Origin: Straminergon stramineum
Taxonomy: Eukaryota; Streptophyta; Bryopsida; Hypnales; Calliergonaceae
Direction of reading: 5' to 3'
DNA length: 64,000 bases
Assembly (NCBI GenBank): GCA_963920665.1
Contig: OY987265.1
Span: forward strand, 2,299,001 to 2,363,000
The first letter of the stretch is position 1, and each line of letters opens with the position of its first letter. The notes beneath the pieces are model-generated. The model was not told the origin of the DNA, searched no databases, and worked only from the letters and a program-made list of their open reading frames with translations. The position numbers and the translations under genes were made by a program. This document shows positions 26,022-38,426 of the stretch, in pieces.

Positions 26022-27223
26022 TGAAGCAGTCATTTCTTGTCATTGATTTACCCTTAAGTTATTCTAGGATTCCCATGCCCTATAGTATCTAAGCTCAATG
26101 TCAAACTAGTGTGCCTTGTGTCATTACCATAGCCATCAAAATGTCACTAAAAGTAATAGTTAAACCTTCTTCAATCTCCTTAAATAAAAGTAAGAGTCAT
26201 TTTCAAATTTTTAATTTTCGAATGATTCTAGAATCCATAACTTTCATACTATAGATACCTAGGACTCAACACCATGAACCCAAACCCATGCACCCCTCCT
26301 CACAAAGAGTTGATGGTACCAAGAACTCGCACAAAGGATGCATGGTTTTGAAGATCTCACCATAATAAACAAAATTGAACAAACAAATAAACAAAACAAA
26401 CAGACTAACTTAAGGTATAGATGAATGTGCCACGTGGTGTTGCTAGAATCAAAATATAAATAAAAGTATTTTTCTCCTTTTGTAATTCATAGTGTAGGGT
26501 TCTTAATACAAACAAAAAAGTTTATGCTTCGAAGGAGTGCAGGGGCTTTGTTTCGTGGCGTCCGGACATGTGATGTCAAAGTTATGTTTTTCCAAAATAA
26601 AAGATAACTTAATTCAGTTTTTTCATTCAAAAATCCATAAATTTCACATGTGTAATCTCAAGGATTCCAATCATTTAAAAAATATGAAGCTAAAAAAATA
26701 ACACATGGATGATTTCAAGCTCTAGAAACATAGACACGAACTAGATAATTTACAATTTTGAATTATAGACTTTAAGAAATATTTATACCATTTTGATTCA
26801 ATATTTAGGTGATGATTTACATTTGTACCCCAAACTTGATAAATTTCATATTAAGATACCTGCTAAACAAGGTTCCTCTAATTTATGGCATATCATGTGC
26901 TCTAAAATGAATATAAGTGGTAAAAATCATATTTGTTTTCATAAATTAGTGCTAAAAACAAAGACATTTCAATTGAAGGAATTTTTAAAATTTTCAACAG
27001 AACATTCTCAAAATATTTCTTAACCTTTTTATATATTTAATTAAAACTTTCAATTTTTTTAAAAATGGTTATACCACTTAAAGTCTATTTTTAGTTACCT
27101 ACAAATTTGATACAAAGGTAACATAATATCATAAGAGTTGAGTGTAATAAAATTAATCTTATTTGAAGTCTTTTTATTTATATGTGATTTCTTTCATATT
27201 GAGCTTCTAATGGATAGTAATTT
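26022..27223. other. AT-rich intergenic DNA, no gene seen
   Basis: No gene recognised. One small GC-richer phrase near 26525-26580 is unassigned. The 76-codon plus-strand frame at 26793-27023 has no recognised similarity. Confidence 0.5.
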
Positions 27224-27239
27224 GAAATGGTTTTCAAAG

Positions 27240-27682
27240 CATCTGGAGAGGCCTCATTGACTACGGGCGGGCCGAGTGGGCTAACGTTAGCAGCACCAAA
27301 CAGAGACCCATAGAAGTGCAGCACAAGCTCTTTGACTCCTTTGTGCAGAGAAGGTGCAAATTTGAATTGTTTGCCACGATGAAAGACGGCCAGCCGAGGT
27401 GGAAAGTATCTGGTCCTGATGCTGGTTTTGTATTTCAACCCCCGTGAAGGGCTCCCCGGGCGTTGGGGCGCTGATCCGCGTCTGGCAGCGAGAGGTCCCT
27501 GGCCTCTCCCGACGTTGCGGTTTGGATGTGTCGTTGCAGTCCGTCCCTCTGTCCGGTCTTTAGTTGGGTGGTTGCTGTTGTTGTTTGTTCTCCCTGCAGG
27601 CCACCTGTGGCTGTTGGGTTTGTATTTTTTACCTTTGCAATGAAATCACTTTCATTTGTTTCAAAAAAAAAAAAAAAAAAAA
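27240..27682 (+). mobile_element. 5'-truncated LINE-like insertion with poly-A and 16-bp TSD
   Basis: The 443-bp GC-rich insertion ends in an uninterrupted run of about 20 A and is flanked by a perfect 16-bp duplication, GAAATGGTTTTCAAAG, at 27224-27239 and 27683-27698. These are the signs of target-primed reverse transcription. From 27241 one frame stays open for 68 codons to TGA at 27445-27447; it contains IDYGRAEWANV, FDSFVQRRCKFEL and DGQPRWKVSGPDAGF and is probably the C-terminal end of the source coding sequence. A LINE ORF2 tail is likely because the 17.5-kb insertion shares the sequence before the tail, but a processed pseudogene of an unknown gene is possible. About 215 bp of 3'-UTR-like sequence follow. 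Confidence 0.75.
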
Positions 27683-27698
27683 GAAATGGTTTTCAAAG

Positions 27699-30600
27699 AG
27701 TTTTAAAAATTCCCAATATGATCTCTATACAATTTATTTTTTTCAAATTTCAAAATTTTTTGGATTAGGAATTTATTATATTTTTTTCTTACAAAATATT
27801 CCACAAAAATTCATCACAAAAATTATTTCCAAATGGTTACACAATTATTAGTTGTTCTATATGCACAATGTGAATTAAATATAAAGTCCTCATTCCAAAG
27901 CCATTGGAAGACACATAGCTTGAACACATACAATATGTAGGACTATTATCAATTAATATGTTTTCAAATTTATTAGAGTCTACAATGAATTTGCTTCAAG
28001 ATTATATTTCTACATCTTTAGTTAAGGTAACTTGCAAGAGCTCCTAACACTAAAATATCCAATTTTCTTCTTGCCACCTTTGGATGGAAATTTGAATAGA
28101 AAATTATCATTACATATTCATCAAAAATAGTATTTGATGATGGAAAAAATTTGAGTAGTAATGTGTTTAAAGAATACAAATACAAGAGTAAAATAGCTAA
28201 AACCAAGAAATTAAGAATTTTTTTATTAAATTTTTTTTTTGTTGACTCCAAAATATGATGCATAAACATTTGAATTGGAGTCAAAACTCTTGTTTCAAAG
28301 TGTTTGAATTTCAGATGTTACTTGGTTGGAACTTTTTCTTATATATTGCAAAACATTTATAAATTAGCTACAAGAATACTCTTTCAAGAGTTGTACCACT
28401 TTGAATTGGTAAATTATTCATAAACTTATTTTAACCTTGAAGGATAGTAAACTTCCACCAAGCGTTTAATTTTGAAGCCATGGGTATGTTCATATGAAGT
28501 CATTTTTGAATAGGTGAAAGTCAAAATTTTACCAAAGATACACATTTGCATTAGCTTTGTGAAAATATAATCCTTTTCCACTAGATGCCTAAATCAAAAG
28601 TTATGAGGCTCGAAAGTTTAGAGACAACTTGGACAACTAGATAATAGAAAGGACAAGTAGCTAGGCAAGCTATGAACTTTTTTCATTAACATTGAATGTT
28701 GATATCTTGCAATTTACAATTTTGAATGTAATACATTTTTTTCCCCAAACATTCTTACCATAGTACAAAAATAATGTGTTATTGAAATCTTTATTTTTTA
28801 TTTTTATTTTATTTTTAAAATTTTTAGTCAATGCTCTACAAGTTGTAATTTTAGAACAATTTTAGAATCATTAATTGAAATTCTTTTGAAAATTGATGAG
28901 ATAGATTTTGATTTTTGTGCTTGATTTAGAGAAAGAAAGCTTTGTCTTGATTTATGGGATTTTGATTCTACTAATAAATGAGTTCTCCAAAAAAAAAGAA
29001 TGGAAATGTTGTTCATTTGGTTGCTTTTGGAGGGACAACCTTTTAGTGCAAGATGATTTGGTGTATGTTAGACACCTCTCTTATCTTTGAAAATTGGCAT
29101 ACATGTAACTAACATAACTACCAATGCAATGGTTTGAGTTTCCAAAATTGGATAGTACCTCAATTCCATAAAGTTTAGTCAAGCTATATTGATTGTGTTG
29201 GTGAAGGCCCAAAATTTATTTTCTTCTAGCTTTAAATATTATAATTTCACAATCTACAATTCTACATAGTCACATAGATTAAATTTTTTCATGAATTTCT
29301 ATAGACTTAGTCTAATTTGTACAAATGAAAGTTGTTAAAATGTTTACATATCTAAAATATACTCAATGCAATAGAAAGTGGCAATTTGGGATATTTTTTG
29401 TGAAAAACACCCGTAGTCCTTCAAAGATGAATCCATCAACCCTTGAATCCTAGAAGGAAAAATTAATCCATCAATCCTATAACCCTAGAAGAATTCTAAA
29501 GATGACTTCACTTGAGATTGTGGGATGGAAAAAACACATTTTCATCTAATTTATTTATTTGGAGAATACTTGAGTATATTTTCAGTAAATAATATTGCAA
29601 AGTCCCTCATTATGGCATTATTGATTTTTCTAAAGAAGAGAATGCTTCAAAAACGGATCCCCCTTGTAGTGTATTTTGACCATTTCATGCTATTTTCTAT
29701 TGATGTGAATTTTAGCCATAAAAATAATAATTTTTGAATTTGAGTCCAACTAATGAAATGAAACTTATCAAGTGAAGTTTCTACTCCAAATGGAAATCTT
29801 AAAAAATTCATAAATTTACATATTTTATAGCAATTTGAATGTGTAGTGTATTATCATAGTTTGTTTATTCTCTAATTTTAGAGTGACATGGTAACTATGG
29901 TTTATACCATGATGTTATAAACTATAACGTGCATCTATGTTGAAAATTTCAGATTTTTTGAGTATATTTTGTATCTGAGATGAATTTTCTTCATTTTTTT
30001 CTTAAAAAATTCACTGTAATTTTTTTTAAATCCAAAAAAATTGAAAGCTTTTAGAAATTGTAGTCAACACATGTTTTTTCTCTATGAAAAATAAATACAA
30101 TATTTTTCATTCATATCTAGTTGCAATATGGTAGCAAACAAAGTGATGGATAGGGAGGCTTGAAATCAAGGATCATGGGCTTGTCTTTCTAGGATTAACT
30201 ACTAAATCTCTTTTGAAGATTTTAAAGATTTTTCGTTTTATATCTTTGTAATTATAAATTCTTTATCTCAATTTCATCAATTGATCATAAATGAAGGTTG
30301 TCTTTTAAAGATCATCCATTTGAATGAATGAGAAGTGACTTGGATAAAATATTGTCTTATATCATTTTGTTCACCATGCAAATAATAGCTTGGAGCACTT
30401 AGAAATTAACAATTAACTATTTGAATTGTTTGGTTTGGGATATTTGCACACTTTGCTTTTATCCTTATACAAAAATATTGTTTTAGTCAATTTTATCAAA
30501 TAGGTTATAAAGAAAGGTAACCTTTGACCCCTAAGGGACTAAACATTCAAATTTCAAACAAGCTACAAATGAACAAAAACATATCTTGAGCATATAGAAC

Positions 30601-30940
30601 CTTTGTATTTTCATCCATCTAAATATAATTTGTAGATTCATGTGATAGTTTTCTTACATTTGCAATTCTATTATATAATCTTTTACAAATTTCTTTTGCA
30701 AATCTTCTATAGTTCAAAACATATTTGACCTCAAAAACAAATCTTTTTAGTCTAAAAACTAATCCTTCAAAACTAATTTCAATAAATAAGTAAGATAAAG
30801 ATTATAAAATGCACCATCACTAAAGCTTAAAACTTTGAACTCAATAGAATTTATTTTGGTAAAAATTACAAATATTTAATCTGTAGTTAATTTTATATAG
30901 ATTTCTTTGGTTTCAAATTATATTGAATAATATTCATTAG
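27699..30940. other. AT-rich intergenic DNA, no gene seen
   Basis: Low-complexity AT-rich DNA with no recognisable coding sequence. A TTGACCCCTAAGGGAC motif near 30526 resembles a TTAA-element end; a possible partner is CCTTGAGGGGTAA near 32339-32351, which would enclose the nested elements at 30942-32207, but this pairing is weak. Confidence 0.5.
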
Positions 30941-30941
30941 T

Positions 30942-32207
30942 GTGTTGTTGCAAGAAACACCTATTTTTGGTTTTGGCTCAAAACCAAATATTATGTCTAT
31001 ATCGAGATATCGATATAGATAATATGGAGAATTTGTAAAGCATTGAAAATAGTGTGTCTCTAAAAATTCAAACCTAAGAAAATTTATCTCTAAAAATTAT
31101 GCCAAAAAAGAAGCACAAAGAAAAATACCAAGAAAATTGATACTTTTTAGAAAATAGTAAAAAAATTCAATAAAAAAGGTATTTTTCCTAAATTAAAGGT
31201 GTTCCTTCTCAACCATTTCCATCTTCGGGAAAAACAAATTGTGTTCTTTGCATTTGCGTAAAGGTAATACACTTTGAGCACATGTGCAAGGTGGACAATT
31301 TACTATTCTTAGAAAATCTCTTTGTAGACTTGTGTAACTTTAGTAGAAGTCCCTTAACCCCTAAATGCTCCGACATCCATTTTTTGGATGATGAACATAT
31401 TGAATCTCAAGTTTCATCCTCCTAACTACTTTGATGAAAGTTATTATACTTTGTGGACATATATTATCAAGTTGTTGTCCTATCTTAGGGTTGGATTTGG
31501 TGCTACTAGAGTTCATATTTTTCTTAAATTACCAATGTGCAAGTATGTCAAGTGGTCAAATTGCATTGAATCTAGTTCAGAATTGGATTTGCCAAAATGA
31601 AGTCATAGATAGGAAGAACACAAAAATTTCAAAAAATCATCATGTGAAGAGAACCTCATTTCAAGTCCATTCCAACAAATTTTCTTCAAATAATGATAAA
31701 ATTTTGCTTGTAATCAAATTTTGAAGGAATTTTGGAATTTCTCTTTTAAAATATATATATATTGGTGATAGCATTGGTAAATCTAATTGTACAGATGGAA
31801 TCTACAAATCAAAATCTACAACTTTCATTTGCATTTCAATTCCAAAATATGCTTCCAAATATTACTTTATAATGATTTTTCATAAATCATCAATTTTGGA
31901 GATGAATCTGGACGTTTAGGGGGTAATCCCAATTTTGAGCTTCAAATTTGCATTTATGGGTCAAAAATAGTACTAAACCCCTCCAAAATGGCTAAAGTAA
32001 ACATCTAATTGGGAGTTGTTTTAAAATAGTAAAATAATTTATTTAAATGAAAAAAATTCCTCGATGTCTAAGACTATCACATGTACCCTAATTTCAAATT
32101 TCAAGTAAAACTAACATGCAATGCAAAATTTGTGAGCAAATAATCACTTGTCAAAGGCCAAGGGGACAAAAAATAAGACAAGTGTTTTTTGCAATCACCT
32201 TAGTGTA
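30942..32207. repeat. Probable foldback-family copy with a nested TTAA element
   Basis: The left end, TTGCAAGAAACACCT near 30949, and the right end, TTTTTTGCAATCACC near 32190-32203, match the two ends of the palindrome at 46927-47978. The interior is too diverged for a firm alignment. The family 2 element at 31354-31927 lies inside it. Confidence 0.35.
31354..31927 (+). mobile_element. TTAA-bounded element, family 2, forward copy
   Basis: The termini are TTAACCCCTAAATGC and GACGTTTAGGGGGTAA. The right TTAA has changed to GTAA. Relatives are 33427-33990 and 25432-26021 (both reverse) and the fragment at 58506-58674. The copy contains a (TA) run near 31752-31761 that is also in the 33427 copy. 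No recognisable protein is encoded. Confidence 0.7.
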
Positions 32208-32699
32208 GAAATTGATCTAACTATATGAATACAATATATGAATCATATTATACAAATTCTATTTGAATTCATCATTAAATTATTATTCTAAGTTTTATTT
32301 TATAATATATTTCTACAATCTAAACTACCCCATGGTCCTTGAGGGGTAAGAGATTCAAAAAATATTATTTGGGATGAAATTGGGCAAATAATTGGCTTGA
32401 AGCATAGTGTTCATCATCCAAAATATAGATGTTTAAGGGTTTTGGAGTCAAGGATCAAATGTGCAAATCTTTTTAATGATGAATGATTTCAAATACATTA
32501 CATATATACAAAGACTTGCTTTTCACCAACCAAGCATCTTTAGATTTGTGTGTTCATTTTATAGAATTTTTTACATTTTTCTAACTTTCTTAAAATTTTC
32601 TAAATTAAAAGATTTTATAACTTCTAGATTTTGAGATATTGTGTAGTTCAAAATGTAAAATCAGGTTCAATAGTCATGCAAATTGTCTAATGTGTCATT

Positions 32700-33215
32700 C
32701 AAAGATTTTGTTCAATATAGAATACAATTTGCATTTTTTTTCTCTTGCATGATTAACATTCATTTCTTATGCAATCCCAATTTAACATACTAGATTTCAT
32801 CTTCAAAAATGAAAAACTCCATTTTGGGTTGATTGCTTCATTTAATCTTCGTGGTTTTACATGATAATTGATTGAAAAACATTGTTGATGAACTTTTTTT
32901 AATTCAATTGCATAAATATATAGGAAAAATCTATAAGTACATATGTCATTTTTAAAAACACTCATGAAGAGTTAAATACATTAACAAAGATATGATCCAT
33001 GAAGAGTTCAACTGTTCAATTATGTGAGGTGTTGTATGACCAAACTTTGTAAAATAGATGTCTCTATGTTATAAATATATTCTAGCAATCTAATTGTACT
33101 ATCATACTCAAATTTACAAAACTAGTTATAGTGTGAGGATGAAATAGCAAAATGTGGTTAAAATATAGAGATATCTATTTCACAAAGTTTGATCATACAA
33201 CATGTCACATTGAAT
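32700..33215. repeat. Foldback element, 50.8-kb family, truncated right arm
   Basis: Left-arm phrases (TTTTACATGATAATTGATT, AAAGATATGATCCATGAAGAG) match the left arm of 50758-51590. A palindromic core pairs TTGTATGACCAAACTTTGT..AATAGAT near 33033-33060 with ATCTATTTCACAAAGTTTGATCATACAA near 33172-33200. The right arm beyond about 33215 does not extend as far as the left. Confidence 0.55.
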
Positions 33216-33426
33216 GCTTCATAGATCATATTTTTGTTATGTATTGGATTGCCATATGAACCACATGGTTGTAGACCAAAAAAATTTATGTTGGTCCTAC
33301 CCATCCTTTTGGTGTGAAAAAGAAAAAAATCCCACTCTTGTCATTATAATGCAGACAAGTGAAGTCCTAAATCCTATCAGTTGTGAAGTAATCTTTGTTA
33401 CTTCATAATAAAGATACGCTTAGCCC

Positions 33427-33990
33427 TTAACCCCTAAACATCTAGATTCATCTCCAGAATTGATGATTTATGAAAAATCATTATAAAGTGATATTTGGAA
33501 GCATATTTTGGAATTGAAATGCAAATAAAAGTTGTAGATTTTGATTTGTAGATTCCATATGTACAATTAGATTTACCAATGCTATCACCAATATATATAT
33601 ATATATTTTAAAAGAGAAATTCCAAAATTCCTTCAAAATTCAATTACAAGCAAAATTTTATCACTGTTTGAGTAAAATTTGTTGGAACAGATTTGAAATG
33701 AGGTTCTCTTCACATGATGATTTTTTGAAATTTTTGTGTTCTTCCTATCTATTACCTCATTTTGGCTAATCAAGTCAATGCATTTTGACCACTTGACATA
33801 CTTGCACATTTGTAATTTCAGAAAAATATGAACTCTAGTAACACCAAATTCAACCCTTAGATAGGACAAAAACTTGATAACATATCTTCACAAATTAAAA
33901 TAACTTTCATCCAAGTAGTTTGGAGGATGAAATTGGAGTTTCAATCTATTCATCATCCAAAAAATGGATGTCAATGTGTTTAGGGGTTAA
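33427..33990 (-). mobile_element. TTAA-bounded element, family 2, reverse copy
   Basis: It begins TTAACCCCTAAACATC and ends GTTTAGGGGTTAA. It is close in sequence to the reverse complement of 31354-31927. Its last TTAA (33987-33990) is also the first TTAA of the family 1 element that follows, so the two are fused with no spacer. Confidence 0.75.
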
Positions 33991-34929
33991 CCTATAAAGG
34001 ATCAAGTTGTGTAGTTTTTTGGCACTTTAGTGATTTTGGGTAGTTCACTACAAATGGAATTTTATTTATTTTTCTTTGAAAGTTTCACGCAACATGTGTC
34101 CAAGGAATGGTTGTAAGGCTTGACAATTTTCTTAACTTTTGACTACATGGTTAAGAATTTATTGTATGGTGATATGTCATTTTCATTGTTTTGCGGGTAA
34201 TCCAGGCAACTCAAAAAAATTCTTATAAAATCACATTTTTAAGAAATAAAAATTTGAAATTGTTTTTTAGATTTATATACATATGAAATATCATTCCATT
34301 TTGATTAATGAGATGAAAGTTATGAGAAGTTTTAGTTTGTAGGTAGTTATGGATTCTCTACTCTAAAATAAACTTTGAAGTCATTTACTTAACCAAGTTT
34401 TCTATATTTTTTGAAAAAATAAAATCACATGATGTAGATTGTTTATTACAACATTACAACCATTGCGATTGGCATTTTTCAATTCCAGAACTAAATTCTT
34501 AACAATTTAGTATTTTGAATCATTCTTTACTTCTTTCTACTAACTATTTTTTCCTATACCATATGTTCTACAATTCCAAATGATTTGAATTTTTTCGGTT
34601 ATGTAGCCAACTTGCCTCGAAGAATGAATCCCAAGAAGCACCACCATTTTGGACATTTTTTCATACGAATGTGACCTTGTAAAGTGTAGCTACCCATTTT
34701 TTCACAAGATACAAAAAATGATTTTCATCAATTCAAATGCTAATATCTTGCAATCTACGTAGTGAAATTTTTTGAGATTTTTACCACACCTTCTCAAACT
34801 AACATACTACAAGATCCTACAATTGCATGGGTTCAAAAATGTCTCTTTTCTAAAATTTGGTACTTGTACTAGAAATGGCAGTTTTAGAGCATTTGGAGTA
34901 AAAACATTATAAAAACCCTTTAGGGTTAA
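33987..34929 (-). mobile_element. TTAA-bounded element, family 1, copy C
   Basis: This is a reverse-orientation relative of 4954-5901. It starts TTAACCTATAAAGGATCAAG and ends CCCTTTAGGGTTAA; both TTAAs are shared with neighbouring elements. Landmarks include GCTAATATCTTGCAATCTACG and CATTCCATTTTGATTAATGA. Confidence 0.72.
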
Positions 34930-35150
34930 AAGCCAAGCTAGTGAACGTGGAAATCATCCCTTTTGGAACCATGTAACATCATCTACTTAAAAAAACCAAA
35001 AATACTCATTGAGAGTCAAACTACTGTAGAAGATCTCCCCTTCCCACCCCTAATTCCGAGGAGGAATAGCTGCACTTCTGTCCTACACCGGGGAATTCCT
35101 TGTCCTTCATTGGACAAATAACATCCGCTGCGTTGTCATTTATGGGTTAA
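34926..35150 (+). mobile_element. TTAA-bounded 220-bp MITE, family 3, copy 1
   Basis: It shares its left TTAA with the end of copy C and ends ATGGGTTAA. Sequence is close to 35726-35950 and to the reverse complement of 35511-35729: GTGGAAATCAT, GGAACC.TGT.ACATCATCTACTT, CCACCCCTAATTCCGAG, GAATTCCTTGTC. No coding sequence. Confidence 0.72.
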
Positions 35151-35177
35151 GGTACTGCACTACCTTAGCACTGTATT

Positions 35178-35210
35178 GAGAACAGTTTGAGAACAGTTTG
35201 AGAACAGTTT
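35178..35210. repeat. Three tandem GAGAACAGTTT units
   Basis: Three perfect copies of an 11-bp unit in a short low-copy spacer between MITEs. Confidence 0.9.
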
Positions 35211-35510
35211 GTCTGCAATAAGATATCACTGGCATAGAATACAGTCTTAGGTATTTTAATTTTGAATACTAACTTGGCTGTACCCTCATCCCCAGCATAG
35301 TGAGAATGCAGAGTACCATACAGACAGCTATTGCAAATTAAAATACCCAAACGTACAACCTTGCACAAGTGAGGTGCACCCAGACGTCAACAACGTTCAT
35401 GTTTGCCAATTGAAAGCAGACGGAGTATCTCAAAAGGTCATGTTGTACAAAAGGCAAAACCTGGTCTGTGGTAGCATATGAAATTCATGGAAGACGTAAC
35501 TTAACCCTTA

Positions 35511-35729
35511 ACCAAAACGCCGAGGCAGACGTTTTTCATCCGATGGATGACAAGGAATTCTCCTATGTAAGACAAAATTGCAACTATTCATCCTTGGAAT
35601 TAGGGGTGGAAAGGGAAGATCTTCTGCAATAGTTTGACTCCCAATGAGTATTTTTTTTAAAGTAGATGATGTCACAAGGTTCCAAAATGCATGATTTCCA
35701 TAGTCAACAACCTAGCATTCAAGGGTTAA
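35511..35729 (-). mobile_element. 220-bp MITE, family 3, copy 2 (reverse)
   Basis: It is bounded by TTAACCCTTAACC and TTCAAGGGTTAA and lies inverted relative to copies 1 and 3. Its right TTAA (35726-35729) is also the left TTAA of copy 3, so the two form a head-to-head pair with no spacer. Confidence 0.72.
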
Positions 35730-35950
35730 AGGACGGACTGGTGACTGTGGAAATCATGGCTTTTGGAACCGTGTGACATCATCTACTTTAAAAAAACCAA
35801 AAATATCCATTGGAGGTCAAACTATTGTAGAAGATCTTCCCTTTCCACCCCTAATTCCGAGAATGAATAGTTGCACTTTTGTCCTACACAAAAGAATTCC
35901 TTGTCATCCATCAAACACAAAACCGGTTTGTGTTGATGTGTAAGAGTTAA
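35726..35950 (+). mobile_element. 220-bp MITE, family 3, copy 3
   Basis: It runs from the shared TTAA to TAAGAGTTAA and is strongly similar to copy 1, with landmarks ATCATCTACTTTAAAAAAAC, TAGAAGATCTTCCCTTTCC and ATTCCTTGTCATCCATC. Confidence 0.72.
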
Positions 35951-36609
35951 AGCTTAAAGCTTAGTAAGGTACGGCAAGGTTGGACTACAAAACCAGCTAA
36001 GCTTAACTTATGTGTAGAAACAATGGTGTTGGAGCACCCACAATGAGCACTCCAAAGTCAAAAACTATTGTTTTTCAAGTTTAGTTTAGTTTTTCCGGAT
36101 CAATAGTTATATGGCCTTTCTTTCAAGAAGGTTTTGAGTTTTTTAGCTCCTTCATTTTTGGGAGTTTGCATCAAAGGAGGCCAATTTTGAGTGTGCAATT
36201 TTGAGTATGCAATTTTTGTATGCAATTTTTGTATGTGCTGGTTGTACACAATGAATGAAATGAGGTTTTGGAAACATTGTAACAATAGTGTGTAGGCCCA
36301 TGATTGTAGTTTGGCATTTTCTAACACATTTATCCTATTTTCTTTTCTATAAGCTCGAAGCTACCCATTTTTTTTGAGGCAATTGGACATTTAAACACCT
36401 AAAAAAAGCCCACAAAGTTAAAGCATCTCTCCTCTAGCACATGGTGAAATGGTGCTAGTTTTCACAACTTGGTGTGTAAAAAAGCCAACAACAAGCCTTC
36501 TTGTATCCTATGACCCCCACTAATGCACAACAAAAGTTTGAATTCCAAAGCATGGAGCTGACAAGATGATAGGAAGGTTGGGATGCTGAAACAATAAGCC
36601 CACACCAAT

Positions 36610-37457
36610 TTAACCCCTAAAGTCCCAAGGTCTATTTTCCATCAAAGACCACTCAAAATTGTCATTTCTATTGCAAAGAGGAAAAAAATTTAATTTAATT
36701 CTTATGTTTTTATATCTAACTATAGGATCTTAAACTAACTAGTATAAGAGTGCATGGAAGAAATTTTAAAAACTTTGATTACATAGATTGCAAGATATTT
36801 GCATTTAAAGTGAAGGAAACAATTTTTTTTACACCTTGCTTGACTAGATTTTTGGGCTTTAAATCTCCCTTAACTTAAAAAATTTGCACTACTGAAAAAA
36901 CATTTAATTTTCACTCATTAAAAAATTGTTAAGTGGAAGTAAGTTCAAAATTGAAGGGAAAACTAAATTGTTAACAACTCTAAGATGGAATTGAAACACT
37001 ATACTCTCAATGGTGAGATTGTCCTAGGAAGAAAACTTAACCCTATCTAAATTTATTTTTTTTGAAAAATTATACAAATTGCATTCAAAAATGAATTTTA
37101 TAAGTAATTTTTTCAAGAAGATGCTTAAATTGCCCACAAAACAAGATTCTCCATAACTTCCTCATCATTAGCCCAAATGAATGATTCAAAGTCGTAGACA
37201 AAAATGTAATCTTTGAGTAATCTTAAAAAAAAAATTGTGATTTTTTTAAGCGATGCTATTCAAGCTACTTTGGAACTTAGGGTGGCATAATCTTTGCTAC
37301 CGAGCATTTATTGAAATAGAAATTATATTTCCATAAAGCTAATCTAATTTTCCATCTTCAAATAAAAATTCGAAAAATTATGTCAAAAATTGAGATCACA
37401 TAAGCCTACCCAAAATCCCAAGAGTCCCCCTAGAGACTTTGGGACTTTAGGGGTCAA
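36610..37457 (+). mobile_element. TTAA-bounded element, family 4 (848 bp)
   Basis: The termini are TTAACCCCTAAAGTCCCAAG and CTTTGGGACTTTAGGGGTCAA, inverted over about 20 bp; the right TTAA reads TCAA. Relatives are 23935-24780, 15540-15800 and 51631-53174. Near the left end it carries AAAATTGTCATTTCTA, which family 1 shares, so the two families are related. No protein is encoded. Confidence 0.7.
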
Positions 37458-38237
37458 GGCTCCCCACAACTTTGGAGAGAGCTCTATTAAATTTGGACCT
37501 TGACTTGTACAACAGAACCAATGGCATGCTTTGGCATCCCCCCCTTCTTGTTTGACCAACAACAATATTGAAAACAAGACCTTGCCATTAATTTACGCCA
37601 ATACTATGGCACAAGTCAAACAACTAAGACAATGCAACTTGTGGCAATTGAACCTTGTTGTGGCATGCGTTGACAAACTCGTAACTCTCCAACTCGTGGG
37701 ACACTAGAAATTAATTAGGCACCCTCAACGGCTTATCATAGTAGTATTATACACCTTGGTGAATTTGCTCATGCTATTAGGATTGTCCCATAGCTTCTCT
37801 ACAACATTGTAGTTCCACTTTGCTAATTTGTCTAAATAGTGAGAGTGCAATATTTAAGAAAATTATTGTATCACTAAAAAATGAAAAATTATTTATTTTA
37901 AAATCTAGTACACTACAACAATATTATAGCCTACACTAATTTTAATTTATTAAGAACAATGCGACTTTGATAAATTAGAGGATAGGATGTTGAAGAAAAA
38001 ACATGGATTTGAGGTTAAAGTAAGTACACTTAAAGCTAATCTTAAAAACTGTGTAAAGGCATAATGGGCATGCAAGAGAAAAGATGTAAAATTTGCAAGT
38101 ATTTGCATAAAATGTAAATGAATAGAAATGTCTTTATGACTTTATAAAGATGCCAATTCTGTAGTATGATAAATGAACCAAAATATAGTCTTCAATTCCA
38201 CCTTGTTATTGTCCTCTTCCTTTTTCTTGTTGTATTC
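37458..38237. other. AT-rich intergenic DNA, no gene seen
   Basis: No coding sequence, structured RNA or clear repeat was recognised. Confidence 0.5.
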
Positions 38238-38240
38238 ATC

Positions 38241-38423
38241 CACTAGTAGAAAACAATGTTTTAGTGAACAAAAAGTAGCTAACGTTTTTTAAAATCTGTG
38301 TTACATAGAACACAAATTTCTGAAAATTGCATTGCAATCAACGCAAATTTTCTGTTTTTTGGCAAAAAACACAGGAAAATGTCAGCTGATTTTTGTTCAC
38401 TGAAACGTTGTTTTCTACTAGTG
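38241..38423. mobile_element. CACTA-type MITE (183 bp) with TSD ATC
   Basis: The terminal inverted repeats start CACTAGTAGAAAACAA and extend, imperfectly, about 30 bp; 3-bp duplications ATC flank it (38238-38240 and 38424-38426). A CACTA terminus with a 3-bp duplication is diagnostic of the CACTA (En/Spm) superfamily. It has no coding capacity, so any movement would need a transposase made elsewhere. The second copy is at 41909-42090. Confidence 0.88.
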
Positions 38424-38426
38424 ATC

